The notes below the pieces were generated by a model. It had not been told where the DNA came from and did no database searches. It saw only the letters and a list, made by a program, of their open reading frames with translations. Shown piece after piece: positions 54,701 to 63,281 of a stretch of 64,000 nucleotides of DNA (its first letter is position 1; each line of letters opens with the position of its first letter). Location: the NCBI GenBank assembly GCA_022614855.1, contig JAKEHU010000019.1, positions 38,914 to 102,913 of the forward strand, read 5' to 3'. Source of the stretch: Chlamydiota bacterium (GTDB lineage: Bacteria > Chlamydiota > Chlamydiia > Chlamydiales > Rhabdochlamydiaceae). The translations under genes were made by a program, and so were the position numbers.

Positions 54701-55541
54701 TTTTCAAGTAAAGGGCAAGAGATGGAGAGATTTTTTCGAGCCAAGAAACTAAGGAATCAGTAATCCGTATGACCTCTTCTTTTATTTCAGTTAAGGGAAC
54801 CATTTTGAATCTTCCTATATCGTATTGGATTGGTCTCGTTCCTACAAAGCCAAAATTGGTCTTTAAATTGGCATCTTTGTCATGGATTCCTTTTACGCAG
54901 CGCGCTTTAAGAAGAGAAACTAGATGAGAAAGAGCCTCTTTTGCTGTTTCCATTTCGTTTTGGTTAATCCATTTTTCTAAGGAAGAATAAAGATCGGTTG
55001 CCTTTTTTTGCACGATAAAAGGAAGTGAATCGAGAGGGATCTCATGGTGAACGTTAATTTTATCGTAAATATGCAAAGATTGGTTTATCACAGGTTTATC
55101 CTCTAAATGAAGATAGATCAGACCGCTTTCCTCTTTAAATAGGGAGTAGGCAATCTGAAAGCTTGTGATATCCTTTTGGAGTTTATTTTTTCTCTTCTCT
55201 AAGGTTGAAGCGATTCTCTTTTGAAAAAAAGAGGGGCTAATCCTAAAGAAAAAATCGGTCCATTTTAACCTGTGGATGCGCAAAAATTTGATGACCCATT
55301 TACCATCTTGTGAGCCAAATGCATAGGTTTGAGTTCCCTTTCCTAGGTAATAGAATGGTTGAGAGATGATTTCATCCAAAAGCTTGGGGTCTTGAGAAAG
55401 ATTGGTCTTTGGCCAATATTTTTTAGGAAAGATAATCTCATCAAAAATAAATCCATCTGTTCGTGTTTTGCAAAAGAAATACAAACCAAAAAAAATTAGA
55501 AAAATGAAGGAGATTCTTATAACTTTTCTCAAGATAATCAT
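54678..55541 (-). CDS. Kinase-like membrane-anchored protein, paralogue F (first gene of the array)
   Basis: The first gene in transcription order has 287 residues. Its N-terminus (VIRISFIFLIFFGLYFFCKT) is the most clearly hydrophobic. The body has FYYLGKGTQTYAFGSQDGKW, VIKFLRIHRL, ITSFQIAYSLFKEESGLIYL, LHIYDKINVHHEIPL, FIVQKKATDLY, HDKDANLKTNFGFV and PIQYDIGRF. The DPN triplet of the others is DAN here. No promoter is obvious in the 40 bases between it and the broken nucleotidyltransferase upstream, and there is only a weak ribosome site. Confidence 0.78.
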   Translation of the reverse strand: MIILRKVIRISFIFLIFFGLYFFCKTRTDGFIFDEIIFPKKYWPKTNLSQDPKLLDEIISQPFYYLGKGTQTYAFGSQDGKWVIKFLRIHRLKWTDFFFRISPSFFQKRIASTLEKRKNKLQKDITSFQIAYSLFKEESGLIYLHLEDKPVINQSLHIYDKINVHHEIPLDSLPFIVQKKATDLYSSLEKWINQNEMETAKEALSHLVSLLKARCVKGIHDKDANLKTNFGFVGTRPIQYDIGRFKMVPLTEIKEEVIRITDSLVSWLEKISPSLALYLKNEIKKTF

Positions 55542-55581
55542 AGTTTAAGAGATAAAGAATTTTTATTAAAATTATAGAAAA

Positions 55582-56130
55582 CTATTTTAATGTTTTTAAT
55601 TTCTTAAAAAAAATCTCAAATTTTTGAGGATAATTTTCTTTAGCCGACCATCTCTTGATTTCACGAATATTGATTTTTTTTAAAATTTCTCGGCAAATAG
55701 CTAATGCTTGCTCTAAACTTTGCTTATCATTCCAATGATAAAAACTAGCAAGTCTATCTTTTACACTATCTGTAGGAGTAAGCATTTTTATAGTTCCCAA
55801 TGGTGTTTGATGATACTCGAAGTTTTGGATTGGTTCATCTCCAATAGCGACAGGGGGAGAAATAAATTCAATGAAATATTTACAATCTGGATGTGAAAAA
55901 TATTTCCCGTGTCTTTGAAAATTTAATTCTTTTAAAGCTTTTATGACTTTTTTCATATCTTCATAAGTTACATAATCTCAATCGTAAGATTGATAGCGGT
56001 TTTGCGAATAGATAGATACACACGCACCTCCAACTAAAATGCTATCTATGTCGTGATCTTTTAGCTTTTTAGATACAGTTGCAGCAAGTTGCTCAAGGCT
56101 TATCTTTTTAAAGTCAATTTTCACATTCAC
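55582..56130 (-). pseudogene. MNT-type nucleotidyltransferase interrupted by a stop codon in its active-site motif
   Basis: From a GTG at 56130 the frame reads KISLEQLAATVSKKLKDHDI then SILVGGACVSIYSQNRYQSY, an Asp, TGA (55978-55980), then DYVTYEDMKKVIKALKELNF and on to 55582. GG followed by a D-x-D pair is the catalytic signature of minimal nucleotidyltransferases, and the TGA replaces the residue between the two Asp. The downstream open part (55582-55956, starting at an ATG) codes for 124 residues and could be made alone, but it would lack the glycine pair. The GTG overlaps the stop of the winged-helix gene (4 bases), so the two form a pair like known toxin-antitoxin sets. Confidence 0.8.
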
Positions 56131-56462
56131 AAGGGTTTTCCTTTTCTACGAGGTCGTTGCCTAATTTTCGGTTCATAATATTGATCTTTTATTTCTTGTG
56201 GTAAAAATTTATACGCTTTCGCAAGAAAAGCTTTCAATTCTTGTAAAAATGGGTATCTAGGGTTGAATTGATAAATTCGCGTTTTTCCTTCCAAAAAACT
56301 GACAACTATACCCCCGGATTCCAATCGATCCAGAGCTTTTTGAAAGGGGAATAATGCTTGCTGAAATAGACGGCTCAACTGTCGTCCATAGCAGCGTTGA
56401 TTCAATAGCAGGAAAAAGAGAACTTTTTCTATATTTTTTCCACCAAATAGTAGCTCTAGCAT
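56127..56462 (-). CDS. Winged-helix regulator paired with the nucleotidyltransferase
   Basis: This 111-residue protein has a winged-helix pattern: NIEKVLFFLLLNQRCYGRQL, SRLFQQALFPFQKALDRLES and GGIVVSFLEGKTRIYQFNPR (the beta wing), followed by a basic C-terminus (RQRPRRKGKPL). Such regulators occur beside minimal nucleotidyltransferases and probably repress their own operon; that role is inferred. The ATG at 56462 follows AGGTGA by 5 bases. Two copies of ATATAGGTCA, 21 bases apart, lie just upstream and are a likely binding site. Confidence 0.72.
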   Translation of the reverse strand: MLELLFGGKNIEKVLFFLLLNQRCYGRQLSRLFQQALFPFQKALDRLESGGIVVSFLEGKTRIYQFNPRYPFLQELKAFLAKAYKFLPQEIKDQYYEPKIRQRPRRKGKPL

Positions 56463-56474
56463 GATTCACCTATG

Positions 56475-56505
56475 ATATAGGTCATATAACCAATTATATA
56501 GGTCA
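56475..56505 (-). promoter_or_regulatory. Direct-repeat operator candidate for the winged-helix regulator
   Basis: ATATAGGTCA occurs at 56475-56484 and again at 56496-56505, a start-to-start distance of 21 bases, two helical turns. On the coding strand this is TGACCTATAT twice, and the upstream copy overlaps a TTGACC -35-like box with TATAAT-like sequence nearby. The site begins 13 bases before the start codon of the regulator. Confidence 0.45.
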
Positions 56506-56554
56506 ATTATTTAAAAGGCAATTTTTACGATAAATGGTTGAAAACCAACTATGT

Positions 56555-57370
56555 TTATTGAAGAACGACCTTTTTTTCTACGGAGTTAAAGGGGCCGGGG
56601 ACGATCTTGTTTTTCGAATCCAAGAGTTCCAGTTTTACGGTGTGGGATCCCTTGGAAAGGCCGTAAATGTAGTAGGGTTGCCAGCTTGTCAGGATTCTTT
56701 GGGTTTTCTTATCGATGATGAGTCGCACTTTGTATCCATCTTTAGATAATCTTGCATTAGTGAGGTAAAAATCTAGTAAGAGGGGTTGTGTGTCACTATA
56801 AGAATAGGTTCCCTGTGGTTCGTTGTAGGTTAAAAGAGGATCTTGTAAGTCTATTTTAAAAGAGGAATCGTCAGATCCTATGTAAAAGATACTCGCCTGA
56901 AAGCATCCGCTATCTTTTAAGCTTTCTCCATAAGATCGCACTGGGAAAGAGCGGATGACGTGCATGCCGGATTTCAGGGAGGGGAGGGTTAGATTCAAAG
57001 TCTGCTTGTAGTATATAGAGCTGTCGTCTAAGGTATCGACAAAAGATTTGTAGATGGAAAAATAGGGCATCTCGTCAATGATGACGCGAACGCTTTGTCC
57101 TTTGGGATCATCATAAACTTTTTTTCTTCGATCAAAATCGCTGGTATTTCCTATGGGATATCCATCAACTCTGAGTTGCAGATCAACAGGGTTTCGCACG
57201 ATTTGTTCTTCTTTTGGGAACACGATGATGAGGTTGACATTGTCCGCCTCTGGAGTGCTTTCTACTGCGGTAACGCGCACAGAAGAGGGATTTGATTTAT
57301 CAGTTTTATAGTCAGCGGCGCTGCATGAGAGAGTTACTAGAGTCAAAATTGCGATCGATATTTTCTTCAT
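56555..57370 (-). CDS. Exported protein, possibly a lipoprotein
   Basis: The N-terminus MKKISIAILTLVTLSCSAAD is a signal peptide. The cysteine after TLS could be a lipobox but is not perfect (Thr at -3), so cleavage by signal peptidase I is possible. The mature 250 residues are beta-rich (VRVTAVESTPEADNVNLIIV, VDLQLRVDGYPIGNTSDFDR, DGYKVRLIIDKKTQRILTSW, SKGSHTVKLELLDSKNKIVP) and resemble Ig-like exported domains, but I cannot name the family. I use the ATG at 57370 with GAGAAA 7 bases upstream; an ATG at 57385 is an alternative. A fold-back repeat starts 20 bases beyond the start codon. Confidence 0.72.
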   Translation of the reverse strand: MKKISIAILTLVTLSCSAADYKTDKSNPSSVRVTAVESTPEADNVNLIIVFPKEEQIVRNPVDLQLRVDGYPIGNTSDFDRRKKVYDDPKGQSVRVIIDEMPYFSIYKSFVDTLDDSSIYYKQTLNLTLPSLKSGMHVIRSFPVRSYGESLKDSGCFQASIFYIGSDDSSFKIDLQDPLLTYNEPQGTYSYSDTQPLLLDFYLTNARLSKDGYKVRLIIDKKTQRILTSWQPYYIYGLSKGSHTVKLELLDSKNKIVPGPFNSVEKKVVLQ

Positions 57371-57390
57371 AGTTTTATTTCTCATTTTAA

Positions 57391-57553
57391 CGCGAGTTTC
57401 GGATAACCACTCTATGAGGATTAATGAGATTTCAGCTCAATGATGTGTTGAAATGAACGAAGCTGGCGTCGAAGACGCCGCCAGCAAGTGAATTTCAGTA
57501 CGTCAGTGACTGAAAGGTCATCGATCCTCATGAGTGCTTTTTCGAAATTTGCG
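57391..57553. repeat. 163-bp fold-back repeat before the phosphate transporter
   Basis: The ends CGCGAGTTTCGG and TTCGAAATTTGCG are imperfect inverted copies. The arms pair further (CACTCTATGAGGAT with ATCCTCATGAGTG, and TTGAAATGAACGAAGCTGGC with GCCAGCAAGTGAATTTCAGT) to the centre GGCGTCGAAGACGCC at 57465-57479. It fills most of the 238-base gap between the exported protein (leftward) and PiT (rightward), where promoters for both would be expected. No coding frame is supported. Confidence 0.78.
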
Positions 57554-57608
57554 TTTTATAAATTGATTTACTTTTTTTTTAGTTTAATGTCCAGTATGAA
57601 CGGGATTT

Positions 57609-58595
57609 ATGGAACTGGTCATTTTCATCATTATTTTTGGACTTGTTTTTGATTATACGAATGGGTTTCACGATGCAGCTAATGTTGTCTCAACTGTAAT
57701 TGCCACACGAGCTCTCACTCCTTTGGTCGCAATCATTTTGGCTGGTTTCTTTAATTTCATTGGTGCGACTTATGTCAGTGGGGTTGCCACAACCATAGCA
57801 GAGGGACTTGTCGATGCTGCTCGAGTCAGTCAAATCGCGATTTTGAGTGCGATTTTGGGAGCAATTCTTTGGAATTTGCTCACCTGGTATTTCGGAATTC
57901 CAAGTAGTTCTTCTTATGCATTGATCGGTGCTCTGATTGGCTCAACCTGGTTTGCTTTTGGAAAGGAGTTGATTTTTTGGAACGGGTTGGCAATGAAGGT
58001 TATCATACCGATGTTTGTTTCTCCTCTTCTAGGTTTTTCTCTTTCCTATCTCGTCATGAAGGGCATTTTCTACGTCTCCAAAAGGGAAAGTGAAAGAAAG
58101 AACAAGCTCTTTCGCTATTTGCAGATTGCTTCTTCCAGTCTTGTTGCCTTGGCTCATGGAATGAATGATGCGCAAAAAAGCATGGGAATCATCACTTTAG
58201 GACTTTTTTCTTCAGGTTTTATTGCAGATCCTAAAATTCCTCTTTGGGTAATCATGTTATGTGCTCTCGTAATTGGACTAGGTACAGCAGGCGGAGGATT
58301 TCGCATCATTCATACCGTTGGATTTAAGATTACGAAACTTGCTACTCCTCAAGGATTTGCTGCTGAGGCAAGTGCATCTTCAGTAATTTTGCTCGCAAGT
58401 TTATTGGGAATGCCCATTAGCTCTACACAGATGATCGCGGGTTCTGTAGCTGGAGTGGGTGCTGCAAAGAAATTAGAAAAAGTGCGTTGGGTGATTGCTC
58501 GCCAAATAGCTCTTACTTGGCTATTTACTCTTCCTGGGTCTGCAATATTTTCCATTTTTTTCTATGAGTTGATACATTTGGCATTAAAAATATGA
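57609..58595 (+). CDS. PiT-family inorganic phosphate transporter
   Basis: PiT proteins import phosphate with a cation. The 328-residue protein has the family's two signatures, FDYTNGFHDAANVVSTVIAT near the start and LVALAHGMNDAQKSMGIITL in the second half, plus GIPSSSSYALIGALIGSTW and GMPISSTQMIAGSVAGVGAA, with about ten hydrophobic helices. A PiT transporter is also present in Chlamydia. In many bacteria PiT is followed by a DUF47 regulator; here it overlaps (ATGA) a different large protein. A fold-back repeat occupies the promoter region. Confidence 0.94.
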   Translation: MELVIFIIIFGLVFDYTNGFHDAANVVSTVIATRALTPLVAIILAGFFNFIGATYVSGVATTIAEGLVDAARVSQIAILSAILGAILWNLLTWYFGIPSSSSYALIGALIGSTWFAFGKELIFWNGLAMKVIIPMFVSPLLGFSLSYLVMKGIFYVSKRESERKNKLFRYLQIASSSLVALAHGMNDAQKSMGIITLGLFSSGFIADPKIPLWVIMLCALVIGLGTAGGGFRIIHTVGFKITKLATPQGFAAEASASSVILLASLLGMPISSTQMIAGSVAGVGAAKKLEKVRWVIARQIALTWLFTLPGSAIFSIFFYELIHLALKI

Positions 58596-60628
58596 GAAAA
58601 GTCGCGACACTTCTTCAAGCAATAGATAATCTTTCCTCTATGGCAGAAGCAGATTTGGAGGTTACCGCTTTCGAAAGGAAAGATTGGAAAGATCCAAAAT
58701 ATCTCATAGAAAATAAAGATCTCATAAAAGAAACATTCCAAATTTTGACCAACTACCTTTATCAACTTTATGAAAGGGAAAAAGATCTTCTTTTGAATGA
58801 AGAGATTCAAAAAGCCATTCAGGCAATGATGTTTTTAGCAGGAGAAGCGGTTCTTAAACTCGATCGCAATCTTGAAGAATTAGAAGAAAAAATCTCAAAC
58901 ATGGCTGAATACAAAAAGTTGAACCACTATTATTTGACAAAAGTCATTCCCATATTCCGAAAGTCTGGACCATTTTCTCCTAGAGAAAAGGAGGAGGTTA
59001 CTCCTCCTTCTTCTTTGCAGAGCTTAGAAATCTTTCGATCAGATCAAAGTTATGAACTGCTTTTTATAAAAAAGGAAGATGGACAACCTTTTTATCAGCA
59101 GGATTTCTTAAGACATTTAAAGCTGATAAAGGAGGCAGATAATTTGACCATCATTGGTAAGGATAACCCAAGGGATTGGATCTTAAATACATATGATAGA
59201 GAAATTTTTGAAGGAGCAAAAGAAATGATCAATCTTTCCAAACCCTATTTTGCTATTTTTTATGAAGAAAATCTCCACTTGGAAAAAAGTGGGATGTTGG
59301 TGCCACTCAACAAAGCTTTAATGGCGCTCATGCTAGCAGCAAGTGAGTTCAATTTAAAAGAAGAGGGAAGAGAAAAAAGTTGTCTTGAATATTATGGAGA
59401 TTTTCACTTTTATTTACGGGAAAGTTTAACGTCAGATGAGTACAAAAAATTTATCGATAGTGGTACTACTGATCGAAAAAATCTAGCTATACTCAACCTT
59501 TGCCATGCTCTCTGCTTCCTTTTTTTTATGAGAATGGAAAAAAGAAAGGATAGCTATGCTCTCTTTCGCAAATTTCTAGAAAAAGAAATCAAAAAAACAG
59601 AAGAAAAACCGGCTCATCTTTTTTCAGAAGTGTGGGATGGAGTTCTTGATGCAGATACCCACTTTCGATCTTTTCTAAAAGGATATCCTTTAGGTCCCAT
59701 GTTTAAATCCCTTGAACTCATTGAAGAAAACCAGCTAAAAAAAGTGGGATTTGACCCCATTTTACAAAAAAATTATCCAGACCAGCTTTATATCGCAACG
59801 GATGGTAATTTTCATGTTACTGTTATTCGGCTCCCTTCACCAACATCACAATCGTTTTTGGGAAATGTGAAAGTTGTGGAAGAATTTTTGGGCTTTCTTC
59901 GTTTTTTAAAAAGGGAGGGAAAAAGACATCTTCTCATCGATTTGCAAAATTCGAATCTGATTCAGGAAAGAGCGCAAAAAGCAGCGCTTTCTCGATTGTC
60001 GGAAGAGAGCTTTTTTAGAGAAACCTTATCCTTCTTTTCTCTAGATAAATCAAATGATTTTTACGATCAAAAGGGAGAATACCAAAATTTAGAAGATAGC
60101 AGGGAATTCCTTGAAGCTTTTAAAAAACATCTTACACACCATGAATTCTCTTCTATTCCAAAGAGTGTTCTATCCATTATTCCAGATCTGGTTAAATCAG
60201 TTTTTTCCACTTTTTTTTCTTCAAATGAGATTTTGATACAAACGCAAAGACTTTCATTCATAGAGATTACTCATTTTTTTCTAGTATTAAAGTGGATTGA
60301 AACTACCTCTTGCGATGTGATGAGTTTTACTTGTAAAGATGGTTTGGATGTAGGCGCAGCGATGGGAGCTGGTTTTTTTGCTTTCCTTCATTTGCTACAG
60401 GGTACTAAAAAATGGGAAGAAGAAGATTTTTTATTATTCCTACTTTATCATCCGGCTCTAATCGTAAGGGAAAGAGCGATTCATTTTGAAAGATTCATCC
60501 GCACGATCAAAGCTTTGTCTTTTGCTGAAGAAGCGTTGAAAAAGAATCGCAGTGGAATTCTAAAAGAATTTTCTCCTCTTTTTGATAAATTAGATTTAGC
60601 TAAAATCCATGGTTATCCGCTAATTTAG
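58592..60628 (+). CDS. Large cytosolic protein with a CKDG phosphatase-like motif, function unknown
   Basis: The 678-residue protein has no signal peptide or membrane helix and begins with a helical region (ETFQILTNYLYQLYEREKDL). Near residue 581 it reads MSFTCKDGLDVGAAMGAGFF. The string C-K-D-G-x-D resembles the CX5R loop of lipid and tyrosine phosphatases (for example CKSGKDR in SopB/IpgD), but the Arg position is Val, so catalysis by that mechanism is doubtful. The strand before it, LVLKWIETTSCDVMSF, fits a phosphatase core. It starts inside the PiT stop codon, so it is made together with the transporter. It could be a degenerate phosphatase, or the motif could be chance. Confidence 0.7.
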   Translation: MRKVATLLQAIDNLSSMAEADLEVTAFERKDWKDPKYLIENKDLIKETFQILTNYLYQLYEREKDLLLNEEIQKAIQAMMFLAGEAVLKLDRNLEELEEKISNMAEYKKLNHYYLTKVIPIFRKSGPFSPREKEEVTPPSSLQSLEIFRSDQSYELLFIKKEDGQPFYQQDFLRHLKLIKEADNLTIIGKDNPRDWILNTYDREIFEGAKEMINLSKPYFAIFYEENLHLEKSGMLVPLNKALMALMLAASEFNLKEEGREKSCLEYYGDFHFYLRESLTSDEYKKFIDSGTTDRKNLAILNLCHALCFLFFMRMEKRKDSYALFRKFLEKEIKKTEEKPAHLFSEVWDGVLDADTHFRSFLKGYPLGPMFKSLELIEENQLKKVGFDPILQKNYPDQLYIATDGNFHVTVIRLPSPTSQSFLGNVKVVEEFLGFLRFLKREGKRHLLIDLQNSNLIQERAQKAALSRLSEESFFRETLSFFSLDKSNDFYDQKGEYQNLEDSREFLEAFKKHLTHHEFSSIPKSVLSIIPDLVKSVFSTFFSSNEILIQTQRLSFIEITHFFLVLKWIETTSCDVMSFTCKDGLDVGAAMGAGFFAFLHLLQGTKKWEEEDFLLFLLYHPALIVRERAIHFERFIRTIKALSFAEEALKKNRSGILKEFSPLFDKLDLAKIHGYPLI

Positions 60629-60643
60629 CCTTTAATTGAGGCT
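60627..60643. terminator. Short hairpin between converging genes
   Basis: AGCCT (60627-60631) and AGGCT (60639-60643) form a five-base stem with a seven-base loop across the 3-base gap between the CKDG-protein and yqgE. There is no strong T run on either strand, so termination is possible but weakly supported. Confidence 0.3.
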
Positions 60644-61201
60644 TAGATCTTCGGGGATCATCGATAGAGTAGCATATTTTCCTCCCATTTCTCTGAGAAT
60701 GGTTTGCCAGAGCTTTTCGGGAGGTGTATCAAAAACCTGTTTTGAAGAGCCAGGAAAAAGAAACCAGTTTCCGCTTAAAAATTCTCGCTCAAGTTGTCCT
60801 GCAATCCATCCTGTGTAGCCAAAACAGAGTCGGAGATTTGGTCCATTTGAATCATTCACTGCTTGTTGAAGAAATTGCAAATCTCCTCCTAAAAAAACTC
60901 CTTCGCATATTTTTAGAGCATGATCTTCTAGTGATGCGTCGGAATGGAGGAGCATCATCTGGTTGGGTTGAATCGGTCCGCCGGCGCGAATGGCTACATG
61001 GGGATTTGTCGATTTTTGCAAGTTGACAAGCTCTTCGGGAAGTTCAAGTTCTAAGGATTTATTGATGATCAGGCCGAAAGAGCCTGTGGGGCTATGTTCG
61101 CAAAGCAAAATGACACATCTAAAGTAAATTCCACTATCGATTTCTGGGGATGCAATGAGAAGAGCACCTTTATTTAAATTCGAGTAGGGAATTGTATCCA
61201 T
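60632..61201 (-). CDS. YqgE/AlgH family protein (UPF0301)
   Basis: The 189-residue protein has the UPF0301 blocks [66 protein letters not shown] [17 protein letters not shown] and [20 protein letters not shown]. The family is widespread, structurally known and functionally unsettled. The ATG at 61201 has AGG 6 bases upstream. It lies 93 bases from the MCE gene in the same direction. The intervening bases hold a run of A's near 61267 but nothing I can name. Confidence 0.92.
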   Translation of the reverse strand: MDTIPYSNLNKGALLIASPEIDSGIYFRCVILLCEHSPTGSFGLIINKSLELELPEELVNLQKSTNPHVAIRAGGPIQPNQMMLLHSDASLEDHALKICEGVFLGGDLQFLQQAVNDSNGPNLRLCFGYTGWIAGQLEREFLSGNWFLFPGSSKQVFDTPPEKLWQTILREMGGKYATLSMIPEDLSLN

Positions 61202-61293
61202 GGTAACCTGAATTTTAATTTTTTTTCATTGAATCTTGCTGTTGTTCCACAATCTGCACCAATCCTCAATAAAAAAAAATCTAAACTTCAGGT

Positions 61294-62493
61294 TTAGTTG
61301 CCTTGTGCTTCCATGAGTTGTTGGTTGTAGAGTTTTAGTTGTTCCGTCAATTCGTCGGCCTGTCTGAGGAGTTCAGCAAATTCCTTTTGAAATTGATTGG
61401 TGTGGAAAATTTCTTCTTTTTCAGGACACTCTTGTGCACGGTCTAGTAAAAGGGACAATCTAGACATGGATGTATTGATCTGGTCTACCTCTTGGCTAAA
61501 ATAATCTTTAAATTCAGAAGGGGAATCAAGAGCCTGAAGAAGATTGACCCTTTGTGTGCGGAGTCTTTGCCAGCTTTTATTGAGATGGAAAAGGATACCA
61601 TAATGGTTGATGTCATTCATCAAGACATTCATTTTACTCAACACTCCATTGACTCGAAGATAGAGATCATCATAGGCAATCCATTTTCCGAGAGTACCTT
61701 TCCCTTGAGCAATATCATCTGAAATCATTTCAATGGATTCACTTGCTCCTTTTAGATTTTCTATCGTTTTACCAAAATTTTTAAAAGTATTTCCTTCAAT
61801 TAATTCATCTACGCCAGTAGTTGTTTTTGCAAGCAGCTCATCAAATTTGTTTACTCCTTCTTTAATGGCATCGACTAGGCAGGTTTCGTTTACTGTTGTC
61901 ATGGTTTGGTCGATCTCTTCTACTGTGCTTCTGATGGAATTAATAGTGGTTGCCATTTCTTCTCCATGGGTTTTTATCCATTTATTGACCTCGCGAAATG
62001 TATCTTCGATTTCTTGTGAAAGGTTAGAAAATTCGTGCAGAGCGTTTTCAAAGGGATCGACAGAATCAGCATAAATGGGCTCATTGGTAATGAGTTTGGG
62101 AATGACCCCTTTTGGAGGGGCTTTTGGAATGATGGCGATGGATTTTTCTCCAAGCAAACCAGAGGTTTGAATGGCAAGTTCATCTGTGTTGTAGACATTT
62201 ACACTTGAATCGATTTTGAGAACGAGTTCATAAAAATAGACTCTTCCCAATTCATCTGTTGGCTGGTCTCTTGCATTGATTATTTCTCTGATTTTAACAA
62301 CCTCTCCTACAGGTTTTCCCGCAAAGAGAACTCTCGTTCCAACATTGATGCGATTGATATCCGAGAAGCGCACAATAAGAGTTTTTTCCATATCGCCCAC
62401 CGCAGGCTTTAAAAACAGAATTAGCGAGACAAAAATTCCGATTGCCGCAACAACAAAAATTCCAATTAAGAGATTTTTAAGATATCCATTCAT
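61294..62493 (-). CDS. MCE-domain lipid-binding protein (MlaD-like)
   Basis: This periplasmic substrate-binding part of an Mla-type lipid transporter has one N-terminal membrane helix (LLIGIFVVAAIGIFVSLILF). The MCE domain follows (VRFSDINRINVGTRVLFAGK, PVGEVVKIREIINARDQPTD, LAIQTSGLLGEKSIAIIPKA). A long helical tail (residues 150-399) contains coiled-coil stretches such as LSLLLDRAQECPEKEEIFHT. The tail is longer than in E. coli MlaD and may form an extended tube or tether. Its ATG overlaps the ATPase gene stop (ATGA). Confidence 0.9.
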   Translation of the reverse strand: MNGYLKNLLIGIFVVAAIGIFVSLILFLKPAVGDMEKTLIVRFSDINRINVGTRVLFAGKPVGEVVKIREIINARDQPTDELGRVYFYELVLKIDSSVNVYNTDELAIQTSGLLGEKSIAIIPKAPPKGVIPKLITNEPIYADSVDPFENALHEFSNLSQEIEDTFREVNKWIKTHGEEMATTINSIRSTVEEIDQTMTTVNETCLVDAIKEGVNKFDELLAKTTTGVDELIEGNTFKNFGKTIENLKGASESIEMISDDIAQGKGTLGKWIAYDDLYLRVNGVLSKMNVLMNDINHYGILFHLNKSWQRLRTQRVNLLQALDSPSEFKDYFSQEVDQINTSMSRLSLLLDRAQECPEKEEIFHTNQFQKEFAELLRQADELTEQLKLYNQQLMEAQGN

Positions 62494-63281
62494 ACTGTTC
62501 TAAAACTTCGTGGATCCTGGCCGATGATTTTCCTAAAAAATTCGATAATGGGGTCTTGAATATTCAAAAAATTGTCAGGGTCGGAAACATAGGCAATTTG
62601 TCCATCTTTTATGAGGGCCAACCGATCTCCTACAACTAAAGAAGAGATAATGTCATGGGTTACTACAACGCTTGTCGCCTTCAACTCTTTTTGCGTTTTA
62701 ACGATGAGTTCATTGATTTGCATAGCTGTAATTGGGTCAAGGCCAGTTGTCGGCTCATCATAGAGAAGAATTTTAGGTCGATAGACAATGAGCCTTGCAA
62801 GCGCTGCCCTCTTTCTCATCCCTCCCGAAAGATCAGAAGGCATTTTTTTTTGGGTTCCTTCTAAGCCAACCATTTTTAGAGCTTCCGCAACTCTATCTTC
62901 TATTTCGCTTTTGGCATATCGCTTTTCCGTCTCTCTATTCCCATGCTCTTTGAGATAAAAGCTGGCATTTTCCTCCACATTCATCGAATCAAAAAGAGCT
63001 CCTCCTTGAAAGAGCATTCCCATATCGCGCACAGAGAGGTAGAGGCGATGTCCATAAAGCGCAGAGATGTTTATTCCATTTACTAGAACAGACCCCTCAT
63101 CCGGCTTTGCGATTCCGATGATGTGTTTGAGCAAAACGCTTTTTCCTACACCGGAACGTCCCAAGATGACGATGGTTTCTCCTGACTGAATATCCAGATC
63201 TATTCCCTTAAGAACTTGAAGGGCACCGAATCTTTTCCAAAGATTTCGAATAGAAATTACTCCAGTTTCCATACCATTCAC
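62490..63281 (-). CDS. ABC transporter ATPase, MlaF-like
   Basis: MlaF powers phospholipid movement between the membranes. The 263-residue protein has Walker A (VILGRSGVGKSVLLKHIIG), the signature LSGGMRKRAALARLIVYRP, Walker B ILLYDEPTTGLDPITAMQIN and the switch VVVTHDIISSLVVGDRLALI. The N-terminus VISIRNLWKRFGALQVLKGI is the standard first strand. I use the GTG at 63281, which overlaps the mlaE stop and has AAGG 6 bases upstream; an ATG at 63272 is also possible. It sits between mlaE and the MCE gene in the usual order. Confidence 0.93.
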   Translation of the reverse strand: MNGMETGVISIRNLWKRFGALQVLKGIDLDIQSGETIVILGRSGVGKSVLLKHIIGIAKPDEGSVLVNGINISALYGHRLYLSVRDMGMLFQGGALFDSMNVEENASFYLKEHGNRETEKRYAKSEIEDRVAEALKMVGLEGTQKKMPSDLSGGMRKRAALARLIVYRPKILLYDEPTTGLDPITAMQINELIVKTQKELKATSVVVTHDIISSLVVGDRLALIKDGQIAYVSDPDNFLNIQDPIIEFFRKIIGQDPRSFRTV

